64,000 nucleotides of DNA from Forficula auricularia (taxonomy: Eukaryota > Arthropoda > Insecta > Dermaptera > Forficulidae). The notes under the pieces were generated by a model. It was not told the DNA's origin. It saw only the letters and a list, made by a program, of their open reading frames with translations, and made no database searches. Positions within the stretch are counted from its first letter, which is position 1. Each line of letters begins with the position of its first letter. Where the stretch lies: NCBI GenBank assembly GCA_024734495.1, contig JALMQS010000556.1, positions 434,001-498,000 of the forward strand. The letters are read 5' to 3'. A program made the position numbers and the translations under genes. Below, piece after piece: positions 33,186 through 42,905 of the stretch.

Positions 33186-33669
33186 TTTAAATCTCGAAGA
33201 TTTCAAGAAAAAGGAGAAGAGAGAAAAGAAGAAGAAGAAGAAAATATACCGATAACATTGGTCGTCATTTTTTTAACTCCGTGTTCTCGTTCACGCCCAT
33301 GTCAGGGGATACATCTCAACTCTAAATATATATATCGCTCTCTGTCTGGCCGGAAATGAGGTTTTTCACTGGATATACCAATTCGTGTCCAAAGTTCTAT
33401 TAAGAGATTAGTGAGAGGTCTTTTCGTTTTTTCTTGATTTTTTATAGAATTAATGAATACCTATTCCTTTTCCCTTACTCTTTATACAAAATCCGAATTA
33501 ATCAATTCAACCTTTGGTAATTTAATTAAAATTTTTAATCTAGAAAAATATATTCTTCGACCTTTTTCTTACCCATATTTTCAATTAGCATATCAACATT
33601 AAAATTGATTAAAAATATCTGAATTTTACAAAAATACTTTAGAGTATGATTAAGTAAATTATAAATTTT
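33186..33669. other. unique sequence
   Basis: An A/G-rich run (gaagaagaagaagaaaa) lies at 33210-33245. No gene or element recognised. Confidence 0.45.
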
Positions 33670-34069
33670 GAGTTGTGAAAATTTTTATTTAGTCCTCACA
33701 AGCAGAGATTACTTCAGGTAGAGAGAGGTCATACCATCCTTGTTAAGGTTTTGATCAGGTTTCCATAACAACTTATGGCAAATGTCGGGATGGCTAATGC
33801 GTCGTTTGCTCCTGGTATCGGGTTTTACGCGGAATTATTTAAATTACGTTTTGTCTTTTGATGGAAATCTATGACCATGTTATTTGTTAATGAGAATACA
33901 TTTCTATTATTTTTTTCATTTTTTTGTTTATTAATTATTAATTTTTTGTAATTGATTAGTATTGATGTTTTATTAATTTCTGTAGTTAATTTGTATTGAT
34001 GTTTTGTTTACCTAGCCACCGAGGACTTGTGCCTCTAATTAGATCGATGAATAATGATTTATTTATTTA
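33670..34069 (+). mobile_element. LINE-like 3' end, second copy
   Basis: Matches 41008-41369 over its length (aggtagagagaggtcatacc, caacttatggcaaatg, gggatggctaatgc) and 17151-17404 over the last 250 bp, ending tgatttatttattt. It is a 5'-truncated copy of the same family. Confidence 0.68.
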
Positions 34070-34920
34070 GTGGTTAGGTATCACGTGATTTTCACTTACC
34101 ATACAATAATAGCAAACCAATATTAAAAAATAATAAAAACCAGGCAGGACTAAAAGTAATTTTATTTATTTTGTTTTTGAAAGGCAATAATATTAAAAAA
34201 TAGCTGTTTTCCCGATCTGAACTTTTTAACCTTTCCAAATAAACTAATATAACTTTTCTCACAGACATAATATTTTTATAAAAATTATCCAAAAATATTT
34301 GATTCTGGAACCTTATGTTATAAATATATTTATACAAATTTCATTGTAATCAATTCATAATTGTAAAAAACAACTGTGATTATCTTAATATTGTAAATTA
34401 ATTTCTCACTGATGTCTCTGTATTGTTTTCAAAATACAGTACAACTTCGTTTATCCGGCCTTCCGGATTATCTGAATCGGATTTGTAGACATTTTTATTT
34501 TAATAAATGTTCACATAGATAATAATTTTTAGCTCTGATAGCAAGAATGTAATTATAATTCAAACAGCTAACGTACTTAAATCAAAATGACAGTGGGCCA
34601 ATTCTTAGAAATGAAATGATGTGAAAAGTTATTTTTTTTAACGTATGTATTTTTTTAAACAATTCTATGTAATTTTGATATAAACATGTTTTTTTATCGT
34701 AATAAATTAAAATTCGCTTATTTGAAGATTTGTTTATTACCCATATATCCGGATTATCAAGATTTTCGATTATTCAGTTTGCCTTTGGTCTCAGTTAGTC
34801 CGGATAAACGTGGTTCTTTAGGGTCCTGAGTTCTTAACCGGATTTTACTCACGGGCAATATAATATAGTTAGACACACAAGTGGTCGAATTAGTTAAACT
34901 AGAATCGAATTGGATGCTCA
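34070..34920. other. AT-rich sequence
   Basis: No gene. At 34440-34500 and 34735-34810 the phrases gtttatccggccttccggat and tccggataaacgtggttc look like the inverted ends of a degraded DNA transposon, but I could not follow the inversion inward. Confidence 0.4.
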
Positions 34921-34965
34921 TACTTGAGAATGATTGGGGAATAAGCCGATCGAAACCTCGTAATT
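34921..34965 (+). ncRNA. degenerate hammerhead-like motif
   Basis: The core reads TTGAGAA (two changes from CTGANGA), then one T, a six-pair helix II GATTGG/CCGATC (34932-34937 with 34946-34951), GAAAC (34952-34956), a small helix III and GTA. Helix II pairs fully although its sequence differs from every other copy here. The changed core makes activity unlikely. Confidence 0.4.
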
Positions 34966-35330
34966 ATATTGTATTATTGGTTGTGGTGTTCATTAACAAT
35001 AGTAAATAGATCTAATCAACCTGGCCATCATCAATTTTAACAGAGAGGCTTTTGATTGAATTTATATTTATTATCTTTCCAAATCGTAAGAATAGAAAGA
35101 TAGAGCATCGCCTGTGTGTTCTAGGTTATGCATTCAATTCGAACGCTCTGAAATGCTGGTTGCATCATTAGGCGTAAAATATTAAAACCTTTATGTTTTT
35201 GAATATCACTAAATAAATAAAAAAAATAATAATAATAATTTTGATAGTTAAAACTATTTTTAATTATATTGAAGGAGACAATCAAAGAGTGTGTCTTCTG
35301 TTGGAATTATAAATTTTATTTATTTATAAC

Positions 35331-35369
35331 GAGACTATAGTTTCGAGGGCTTTGCCCCCTTCATCAGTC
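35331..35369 (-). ncRNA. hammerhead ribozyme-like motif of the Penelope-like element
   Basis: On the minus strand: GA, CTGATGA (35367-35361), one unpaired A, helix II GGGGGC-AAA-GCCCTC, GAAAC (35344-35340), loop TATA, then the cleavage triplet GTC ending at 35333, then TC pairing with the leading GA. All core residues of a minimal type I hammerhead are present. Self-cleaving motifs of this type are established in Penelope-like elements. An extra base after CUGAUGA is tolerated in some natural hammerheads. Confidence 0.7.
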
Positions 35370-35518
35370 TATTACAATGGATTGACAGGAATTAATTTAT
35401 GAATGAAAGATTAAAATCTTTCATGTGGTTAGGTTAAGAAATTATACAGGGTGGGCAAGTTAAGAATTGAAATTTATACTTGTTTTATTATTTTGGCTGT
35501 AGGTGGCGTTCGTGAAGT

Positions 35519-36025
35519 TTATATTTTAGCGGCTATTTTTAAAATAAAGCTTTCGGGAATTTCTATTTTCCGATTTAAGAATTTTTTTGGTGAATTATTG
35601 TATGATTTTAAAATTTCTAACGATTCGAAAATACTAATTTTTAAGGGATCTAATTCTGATCTAATTAATTTAATATTTGATTCATCTGGAAAACAATGTT
35701 TCTCGGAGATTAAATGGTCTGCAAATGCACTATGCCCCGAACCCCCTTTAAAAACTCTTTTGTGTTCAGAAATGCGTGTGTTTAAATTTCGTTCTGTTTT
35801 TCCTATATAGGTCGAATCACATTCTCCACATGTTATGGAATAGACACCTTTTTTGTCCATTTTTTGAATTTTGTCTTTCTTATTATTGCTAATATCAGAT
35901 CCCAATGTTCTAGAGGATTTGAAAATAGTTTGATATCCTAAAGTTTTGAATTTTAATTTTAAAGTTTCCGAAATTTTTCCATAGTATGGGATTATTAATT
36001 TTGGTTTTGATTCTGGCTCGGACAT
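35519..36025 (-). pseudogene. Penelope-like element GIY-YIG endonuclease
   Basis: A frame of 168 codons. GVYSITCGECDSTYIGKTERN (residues about 60-79) carries the GIY-YIG signature with the cysteine pair typical of Penelope elements, followed by LNTRISEHKR and the conserved H and E positions (AFADHLISEKHCF). Upstream, LIIPYYGKISETLKLKFK is the linker after the RT. The endonuclease would nick target DNA. The C-terminal tail (FTNATYSQNNK-type) continues in another frame beyond the stop, so a one-base frameshift has occurred near 35519. Confidence 0.88.
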
Positions 36026-36069
36026 TTGGGAATAAATCAGATTCAGAGTTGACTTTTCAATTTTCTTTT

Positions 36070-36357
36070 TTAATACTGTAGTTTGTCAATAAGAGTTTTC
36101 TCATAAACGTTTTTAGTGGCTATTTGTTTTATTATTTCTAATTCTTTATTGAAATTTGTTTTATCTAAAGGGATGTTGGTTAATCTATGAATCATTGAGT
36201 GGAATCCTGCTAATTTGTGTGTGATAGGTCTGCAGGAATTATTATTTATAGCTCTGTCTGTGGTGTCTGTGTGTGTCTGGTTTGCTAAATATTCCAAAAG
36301 TATGTTTTTTATTTGAAATTTTGATTTCTTCAAATTTATAATTCCAGCAGAAGACAC
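36070..36357 (-). pseudogene. Penelope-like reverse transcriptase, C-terminal part
   Basis: About 95 codons: CRPITHKLAGFHSMIHRLTN and IPLDKTNFNKELEIIKQIAT match the thumb region at the end of the Penelope RT domain. The catalytic RT motifs lie upstream and are lost. The frame breaks between 36026 and 36069 before the endonuclease frame resumes, so the ORF was disrupted after insertion. Confidence 0.82.
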
Positions 36358-36385
36358 ACTCTTTTATTGTCTCCTTCAATATATA

Positions 36386-36648
36386 AAAATTCTCCTACTC
36401 TCGGCAAAAACTTTCATTTTAATTTTTAATTATGGTTATTACCATACAAATACATACATTTTGTTGTTGGGTCATTCAATAAATGTTTTCTTTTGGTATC
36501 TCGTTATAGTATTGTTTTTTTTCACATTTACACTGATTGTACACTTTCAGTGTACCTTTGTATTCACTTACAATAAAAATCACATAATAAGAAATCTGTG
36601 GTAACCCCAGAACTCGAAAAAATATTAAAAAAAATTAAATTATTTAAA
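36386..36648. other. AT-rich spacer
   Basis: Starts with ctcctactctcggcaaaaac, a scrap of the hammerhead-associated repeat. Nothing else recognised. Confidence 0.45.
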
Positions 36649-36714
36649 AGGATCGTAGGGAGTTGGACAAGAATTTAAATCAAACCCAAAGTTTCTCAAT
36701 TACATGGGTCAAAT

Positions 36715-36743
36715 GTTTCGTCACTGATTAACGACTTCCTCAG
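36715..36743 (-). ncRNA. hammerhead-like motif, left arm
   Basis: Minus strand: CTGAGGA (36743-36737), extra A, helix II GTC/GAC, GAAAC, loop ATTT, then GAC where a U-H triplet is expected. The missing U suggests it no longer cleaves. Confidence 0.4.
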
Positions 36744-36976
36744 TGGCTCATGTGATAAACTCATTTGTCAGAAGTTCTAACTATAAGAAAAAACATTTTT
36801 AAAGGGTATAAAATTAATTTTATAATTTTTATAACAAGAGACAATCTTAATTGTTTTTTATATGTTTTATCTTTGTTTTAATGCCAAATTATTGATGTTT
36901 CGGAAAAGACATACCCTATAAAAATGTTTTTTCTTATCGTTAGAACTCCTGACAAATAAGTTTATCAAATGAGCCA

Positions 36977-37012
36977 CTGAGGAAGTCGCTAGTGGGACGA
37001 AACGTTTGGCCC
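36977..37012 (+). ncRNA. hammerhead-like motif, right arm
   Basis: CTGAGGA (36977-36983), extra A, helix II GTC/GAC (36985-36987 with 36996-36998), GAAAC, loop GTTT, then GGC. As in the left arm, the cleavage triplet lacks the U, while core and helix II are intact. Confidence 0.42.
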
Positions 37013-37222
37013 ATTTAATTAAGAAACTTTGAGTTTGATTTAAATTCTTGTCCAACTCCCTACGTTCCTTTTAAAGATTTTTGATTTTGGATGCAAACAA
37101 TGAAATATTAAAATTATTATATTCAAACGCCTCCCAATCCATCACAAACCCAAAGGTCGAAAATAATTTTTTCTTTACCTCGGGGCGCAATCACAAAAGA
37201 GACCGCGTCTAAAGACAATTAT

Positions 37223-37386
37223 AAATTAAATTAAATTAGGGAACGAAGAAATTATTTTTTATTATAGACAAAAGGACCAGCCGGGGTTCGAACCCGGGAT
37301 CTTCGCATGTGCGCTGCGATGCCTTCATAAGAGCCTTAGTTCTTATCCTCTTGGCCACTGATCCCTGAACTCAAGCTAATACATAT
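37223..37386 (-). mobile_element. tRNA-derived SINE, left of an inverted pair
   Basis: Minus-strand tRNA-like head at about 37369-37270 (gggatcagtggccaagagga, ggttcgaaccccggctgg; long variable region as in Ser/Leu-type tRNAs), then gtctataataaaaaat and cgttccctaatttaattta. The whole unit recurs inverted at 37787-37945, including tattagcttgagttc outside the head. The acceptor ends do not pair well, so it is not scored as a tRNA gene. Confidence 0.68.
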
Positions 37387-37424
37387 TGAATGTAGTTTTT
37401 TTTTTTTTTTTACTTATGAAAAGT

Positions 37425-37690
37425 GGTGTAGGTTTTAGGTGAAACATGATGTTAGTTAATAGAGTAAAGGGTGTGAGACAGTGAATGAAATAAAACTCAA
37501 AGAGGTTTATGCAAACTCAATATATTTCGGATTATTAGTCCATCATCAGGAGTTTACAAGTATTAACTTGTAAACTCCTGATGATGGACTAATAATCCGA
37601 AATATATTGAGTTTGTATAAACCTCTTTGAGTTTTATTTCATTCACTGTGAAACTACACACCCTTTTACTCTATTAACCGAATGTAGTTT
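37425..37690. repeat. palindrome ending in 'gtgaaac', with hammerhead-like motifs
   Basis: Arms of about 105 bp (37460-37565; 37567-37680) are inverted around cttgtaaactcctg: gagtttacaagtattaactt at the centre, then tcatcatcag, attagtccat, caaactcaatatatt and tgaatgaaataaaac. Left of the palindrome is gttttaggtgaaacatgatg, a diverged form of the module next to the palindromes at 59.3 and 62.9 kb. Confidence 0.75.
37578..37610 (+). ncRNA. hammerhead-like motif, diverged helix III
   Basis: CTGATGA (37578-37584), extra T, helix II GGA-CTAATAA-TCC, GAAA (37599-37602). After this the sequence tatattgag does not form the C-N4-G helix III of the other copies. A mirror copy is on the minus strand at 37535-37559. 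Confidence 0.38.
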
Positions 37691-37786
37691 AATAATAGTC
37701 CGGCCACTACAGAGCTGCAAAAATGAACGAGGAATTTATTAAAAAGATTAAATAAAAAATGAAATTCCAAATTCGTATAGACATTA

Positions 37787-37945
37787 GGTATTAGCTTGAG
37801 TTCGGGAATCAGTGACCAAGAGGATAAGAGCTAAGGCTCTTATGAAGGCATCGATGCCCACATGCGAAGATCTCGGATTCGAACCCCAGCTGATCCTTTT
37901 GTCTATAATAATAAATCTTTTCTTCGTTCCCTAATTTAATTTAAA
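37787..37945 (+). mobile_element. tRNA-derived SINE, right of an inverted pair
   Basis: Plus-strand copy of 37223-37386: gagttcgggaatcagtgacc, ggctcttatgaaggcatcga, B box ggattcgaaccccagc and gtctataataataaatc. Mutations in the B box context relative to the left copy show the two are not fresh. Confidence 0.68.
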
Positions 37946-38236
37946 TAAAATTATTCTTATTTGGAAATTTTTAGGTCGTCAATGCGGTCCTTGGTGCGAT
38001 TTAGGTTGGCCAAATGTGTTTTAAATGATAAAGACAATTTTTTTTTTGACTGTGTACGAGTATTAGAAACTAATCCAGAGATTTATCTATAATATTCACC
38101 CTAAACTTCAAAAAGAGAAAGACTAATGCTGCTTTCTCTTGATCTATATTTTCAATTAACATTTCATTCTTTCTATATATTCACGCTCTTTTGATATCTA
38201 CGAAGAACTTTAATTTTCTATCTCAAACTTGCCTCT

Positions 38237-38436
38237 TTCCCCAAAGTTTTTTTTTTGGCTTTTTGGCCTTTCTAGCCATAAGGCATTTACGATACTATTT
38301 ATTTTATTTAAATTTGTCCCTACCCCGAGGGTCAGATTTTAGCCGGATGCCTCGAGTCGGATTCGAACCCGGGTCCACTTGGTTAGCAGGATGACACGCT
38401 ACCGCCTAGCCTATCCGACCCTCCTTCCCCAAAGTT
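38237..38436 (-). mobile_element. tRNA-derived SINE with 12-bp target duplication
   Basis: Direct repeats ttccccaaagtt (38237-38248; 38425-38436) are perfect. On the minus strand the head reads gggtcggataggctaggcgg, tagcgtgtcatcctgctaac and B box gggttcgaatccgac; the body ends ccaaaaagcc plus A tail. Same family and structure as 18981-19194, with a different target site. Confidence 0.88.
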
Positions 38437-40071
38437 CTAAGAACTTCGAATACCTAATTAGCTCACAAGATTCGTAATTTCAACTAATATACTAGACCTG
38501 CTATCTAGTATATATCTATAATGTATTATTTTATAGTCCTTAATAAAATCATGCATAATTTTCTAAGAATCTCAAAAGACTGTTTATTTTCTTAGTACCT
38601 ATGTATATTCAAAGTTAAATCATGAAAAACGGAGTTCGGGGAAGAAATTTCGTTTATAGCTCATCATATATTTTATATAAATAACACTTGAATAGATCAA
38701 AGATTCAATAACTATCGCAGACAAGAGGATCCTTTATTTGAAGATTCTCCAAACTTGAAGTCTGTCATGTTATGGTAGGTACTTAGACTAAGCAATTGTT
38801 TTGCATTAATAGAACAAACAGTACTAAGTCCTGATACCTTGCACCTCTCAAGGCTTAAATACACTTGCCAACTTGGATATATTGTGAAAGTTGATGTTAG
38901 CCTTTGTGTAAACCCACCTAAGGGCGACCTTAGAGTAAATTTTAATCATCCTTTGGAGTAATAAAGATTATGTCTATAGATCTTGGATTCCGTAAAGGAC
39001 ACTATCATGATTTTTCCAATAAGATACAAGTCTGCTACTATTGGCAAATGAATTTTTTAATTACCTTCAAGAATGTTCAGATGCTTCCACATCTAAAAAT
39101 GAATAAAAATACGTTTATTTCACTTTCAGGCGTTTTTGGCGGGGATCAATGAATGGCTTTCTTGGCATGTCAATATTGATTGAAGGTGCAATTTTGGAGG
39201 GTTATATTCTTACGAATTAATTTGATATTTTTTTTTGAGTTGAAAGAACATGCGTCTGCGATATTTGAGTTATACCATTGGTTATGTATGTTTACATGTT
39301 GTATTGTCATTGGTGTCTACTTATACGAATAACAAACAAACAATGCAATATCTAAGCCAAGGGGTGAACCGCTACCTAATATCGTATACACCTATACTTC
39401 CACTTTCATTTCCCGTAGAAGACAATAGATGAAGGGGCATTATCTAATGAATTCCAAATTAATTCCACATAATTCCAAAGACGTGTACAACTAATTCCAA
39501 TCGCGGCTCACCCCTCGATCTAAGCATAGCAATTTTTTCTCATTTCTTTATTTAAAACATTTAAAACTGTTAGAATTGAAGCAAAAAAGTTGGTTTTAAT
39601 TTATTTTTTCCTATACAGGGGTGTTAAACAGTACTCAAAATGAACTTGAACTATAATATAAAATAAGGTCTCGTGGTCTGTTGTTGGGTGTGCGTATGTT
39701 GGAGATTATGAGGCTTGAGACCTACTTGACAGTATGTTGTTAGTGTTGTGGGCTCTTAATAGAGCTAGGAGATTAGATGGGAGATGAGATGAAATTATAT
39801 GAAGATGAGAGGCGTAGAGAAAGAGAAATGAGAAGCCATAGCCTAGTCTAATAAGGCTAGACTATAAATTGCACTCCGGGTCGGAGGCCAATGGCTTGTG
39901 CAGCGATACCACAAGTCCCTCCCACGAAGCATATTCCTCTATTATATTAAGAACTTGGATGAAAAGAAGTCTGATTTTTTTGAACTGAAATAATTAATTA
40001 AAAAAGGAATTTACATTTTAGGGACAATGGGATCTTAGTGAAAAATTATCTTAACCATAATTATGTATTTA
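38437..40071. other. unique AT-rich sequence
   Basis: No element recognised over 1.6 kb. Short frames at 38970-39152 and 39250-39432 have ordinary composition but no recognisable content. The phrase aattccaaattaattccaca at 39450 is a local near-repeat. This is one of the largest repeat-free parts of the window. Confidence 0.45.
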
Positions 40072-40195
40072 TTGCACGTCAGAGGGTTTCATCCTCTTGG
40101 GATCGAACCCAAACGCTAACGTTGCTATCCGGGTTGGTAGCTTACCATAGAAATTAATTGCCTCTGATGCTCTGACATACAGATACAATAAAAGC
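40072..40195 (-). mobile_element. tRNA-like repeat with GTCAGAG ends (locus T4)
   Basis: The ends ttattgcacgtcagag and ctctgacatacagatacaat are inverted over about 15 bp. Minus-strand centre: caacccggatagcaacgtta, gcgtttgggttcgatcccaa (B box). The same centre and GTCAGAG/CTCTGAC ends occur at 12.9 and 61.75 kb. Confidence 0.58.
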
Positions 40196-40404
40196 AAGAA
40201 AATTTTACTTCATTGAAGCTTTTTGGTAGGTTTTTATTAGTTCTTTTTTGTCTTTTTTGAGGAGGGGGGTTTGTTAACTCTTCTTTCCATTTAGAGATAG
40301 GAAAAGCAAGGGTTGGTTTTGAAATTAGGCTGGAATAAGGAAATATCTCCGTTGCTAAGGTAAATATTTTGTTTATTTTTAAATTTTTTTTTTTAGATAA
40401 TATG

Positions 40405-40733
40405 GTTGAAAGCTTAGAACATGAAATATATAGACACTCCCTGGTGTCGATATGGTGAGGCCAACATCAACTAGAGAATGTGACGTCATCTGTAGGCAGG
40501 AATACCCAGAAATAGCATGGGCACTATAGGAATTATTATACATTGAGATAAATTTATCGGAGTTTAGATTATTTATTTTGGATTCCAATAATCGCAAATT
40601 AATATTAAATTAATATTACCAAAATATTTATGAGAGAACGTAACGTCATCTGTAGGCGATGTTGGTCTCACTTCACTCTGTGTGGAGAGTAGCAGAGGGC
40701 GTGTCTATATATTTCATGGTCTAAGGTTGAAAG
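40405..40733. mobile_element. hAT-like MITE with 8-bp target duplication
   Basis: The ends cttagaacatgaaatatata and tatatatttcatggtctaag are inverted, flanked by gttgaaag on both sides (40405-40412; 40726-40733). Inner inverted trace: gccaacatc / gatgttggtc and gacgtcatctgtaggc in both halves. The restored empty site would join a short open frame continuing to 40812. Confidence 0.75.
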
Positions 40734-40812
40734 GGTTGTGACTAGAAGTATAGGTGTTGAAACCAGTGGTGGTTTTTGTTATGAGCATGATTCAGATGGT
40801 TATTCAGATTAA
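40734..40812 (+). other. short coding-like tail
   Basis: From the MITE target site to a TAA at 40812 the frame reads VERVVTRSIGVETSGG, FCYEHDSDGYSD, stop, which looks less random than neighbouring translations. A T-run plus tag precedes it at about 40396. No family recognised; it could be an exon or element remnant, or chance. Confidence 0.22.
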
Positions 40813-40859
40813 AAAAATTTAGGGAAGAATGGTATTAATTTAAAAAGCCTTGGTTCCTA

Positions 40860-41369
40860 CAAGTTAGTTAACTCAGATATTAAATATCTAGACTTATAGA
40901 ATCTGGCATTGATTTGTGGAACAGTCTATTTATTACTACTTGGGATTATAGTCCTCTGTCTCCTATGACTAAATCAATTATAAATTTTGTCAAGTCCTAA
41001 AGTCCTAGAGTTGTACAAAATTTTATATAGTTCTCACAATCAGAGATTAGCTGAGGTAGAGAGAGGTCATACCATCCTTGTAAAGGTTTTTACCAGGTTT
41101 CCTTAACAACTTATGGCAAATGCCAGGATGGCTAATGCATCGCTTGCTCGGTTTTTGCGCGGAATTTTTAAATTATTTTTTGTCAATGAGCATTCATTTC
41201 TATTTTTTTTGTACTTGTTTATTATTTGTTAAATTATTGTAGTTAATTTGTATTGTTGTTTGTTAATGCATTGTAGCTAGATTGTATTGATGTTTGGAGG
41301 ACCTTATCAATGAGAGCTTGTGCTTTTAAGCAGGTTGAGTAATAAAGATTTACTTATTTATTTTATTTA
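40860..41369 (+). mobile_element. LINE-like 3' end, longest copy
   Basis: The 3' 360 bp match 33670-34069 and the last 220 bp match 17151-17404. Upstream, a frame ending at about 40998 reads LIESGIDLWNSLFITTW, PMTKSIINFVKS, stop; the LWNSL...F phrase resembles a LINE ORF2 C-terminus, which is weak evidence that the family is a LINE. Tail: aaagatttacttatttattt. Confidence 0.6.
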
Positions 41370-42017
41370 AGAATTGATTTGAAAAATTCTGCTTTGACTG
41401 AAAAAAGTTTTCAGTGAAGAACCCTATTAGTATATTTTAAATATAAAGAATTCGGGTATGTATTTTTTGAAAATTAGATGGAATGTTTTCCAAATACACA
41501 ACTCTAAGCTAGAGCCAGTATTTTAATAAAAAAAATTATTTGAGTCTTATCTTTTTTGAAAAATGGATGGAACATTGTCCTTAAATAAATTCTCATATAA
41601 TTGAAATAATTAATCTACAAAATTCAATAGTTAATTGTCACACTATTGAAATACAATCTATTATTCTTTTATATAAGCCACTGCCTGTTTCAAATAAGGA
41701 GAAAAGCAGTAACAGTGTTATTATCGTATTTCGGCCTTTCTCTGTTATATGTGTCCTCAATTTGAAAATTGCTGGCGTTTTCCTGAGTACATTTGGGTCC
41801 GTTATATAAACGTGACCGCCCCATTCTCTTCCGGCCTTATCAATGAGTTTATTTTTTCGATTAGCTAAGTTGTCTGAGGTCTTCTATGATGCGAATTCTG
41901 TCTCTTAGGGTCTGCCGCGGATTGTTCTTATTACGTTATGACTCGCTTATCTATTGTTGTTAATAAGTTGTTTGTGAACGTGATTCTAAAGTTAATTTTA
42001 TTCATTTACTAACTGCA
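41370..42017. other. AT-rich sequence, no recognised feature
   Basis: Nothing named. A somewhat GC-richer stretch lies at 41740-41960. Confidence 0.45.
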
Positions 42018-42905
42018 AGGCCCGCCTTTGGCCGCCCTCTTGCTAGCCAGGGGGTACGCCCCCTGGACCCCCAACCCACGAACCCCCCTCATACCCCACT
42101 CCGCCAGCACCCCCCACCCCCCACCATGCACCCTGCACCAACACCCACCCTGCACCACCCCGCACCACCTCACCAAGCCTATGAATCCTCGCCTGAACCC
42201 TCACTCCTCCACCCTTCCAAACACCACCACCCGCACGCACCTACCCCGGACCCCACTACGGCTCTGGACCCTCACCTAAACCCTCCACTCTACCCTGCAC
42301 CCCCCAGACCACACCCTGTGTCTTCCACCCACCTCACCATCACTCCACCCCCGCACCCAGTTTTTTCATTTCTGGCCTTCTAGTGACCTACAGATTATGT
42401 ATACAAAATTTGGTTAAGTTGGCTCTAATTGTAAGAATTTTCATTTTTTTTATCACCCCCATTTTGGGTGGTTAGTTTTTGTATTTCTAGCCTTCTAGTG
42501 ACCCACAGATTATGTATACAAAATTTGGTTGAGTTTGGTTAAACAGCAAGAATTTTCATATTTTGACCCTCCTCCTAATAAAATTTGCCTTAGAGTTAAT
42601 AGTTTAGGAGTTATTTGATAATTTTCATTCGTGCGCCCTCCCCCCAACCCCCTTTGGGGTCAAAATATCAAAAGGTTATATAGCTAAAAACGTAAGTTAG
42701 ACATCTGATGCAAATATGAAATTTCATAATAATCCCTTCAGCCGTTTTTACGTGGATCGTGAGCAACTTTTCGGAAACGACGGAAACATACATACAGACA
42801 GGAATTTTGTTGAGGGTGTTTTTGTTCATAACTTTGCTTGAAACGCGTGCAACCAAAATTTGGCGTGATTTGGAGCAATGTACAGACAAAACCTTAATTT
42901 TATAT
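42018..42905. repeat. C-rich island plus diverged repeat module
   Basis: Positions 42018-42360 are overwhelmingly C on the plus strand (aaggcccgcctttggccgcc, gggggtacgccccctggac, many CCACC/CACCC phrases). Downstream come two copies of a block with acagattatgtatacaaaat, ggttgagtttggt and gattttcatttttt, as in the ACTTTACCATACA family. The end carries catacatacagacaggaatt and ttttatatatatagatatt, a terminus I have seen in insect repeats. No protein is recognised; proline/histidine-rich frames reflect composition. Confidence 0.5.

Larger units (their letters stand above)
35268..36385 (-). mobile_element. Penelope-like element, 5'-truncated, with inverted ends
   Basis: Minus-strand order: end of the RT domain, GIY-YIG endonuclease, 3' untranslated sequence with a hammerhead-like motif, then the end. 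The first about 50 bp of the truncated copy (36337-36385) recur inverted beyond its 3' end (35268-35312): attgaaggagacaatcaaag and gtgtgtcttctgttggaatt. Inverted terminal arrangements are known in Penelope elements. Confidence 0.85.
36649..37075. repeat. palindrome with outward hammerhead-like motifs
   Basis: Arms of about 155 bp (36649-36807; 36914-37075) are inverted: gtagggagttggacaagaat, caaagtttct, ctgaggaagtcg and gagccactgag. They are separated by about 100 bp of unique AT-rich DNA. Each arm carries CTGAGGA-A-GTC...GAC-GAAAC pointing outward, as at 15.1 kb. It looks like two inverted copies of a Penelope-type 3' end. Confidence 0.72.

Noticed and set aside
34440..34810. Possible DNA transposon between gtttatccggccttccggat and tccggataaacgtgg
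   Set aside because: Only the outermost 15 or so bases look inverted; no continued inversion or target duplication could be seen, so it is noted under the gap entry only.
35451..35810. Plus-strand 119-residue frame
   Set aside because: It is the antisense shadow of the Penelope-like GIY-YIG endonuclease frame.
37270..37369. Possible tRNA gene (minus strand), and its partner at 37803-37900
   Set aside because: A and B boxes and a T arm are present, but the acceptor ends do not pair and the sequence continues into a shared non-tRNA body in two inverted copies. SINE heads explain it better.
42028..42383. Proline/histidine/threonine-rich frames on both strands
   Set aside because: They follow from the C-rich composition; all frames on both strands are open for that reason, and nothing matches a known domain.
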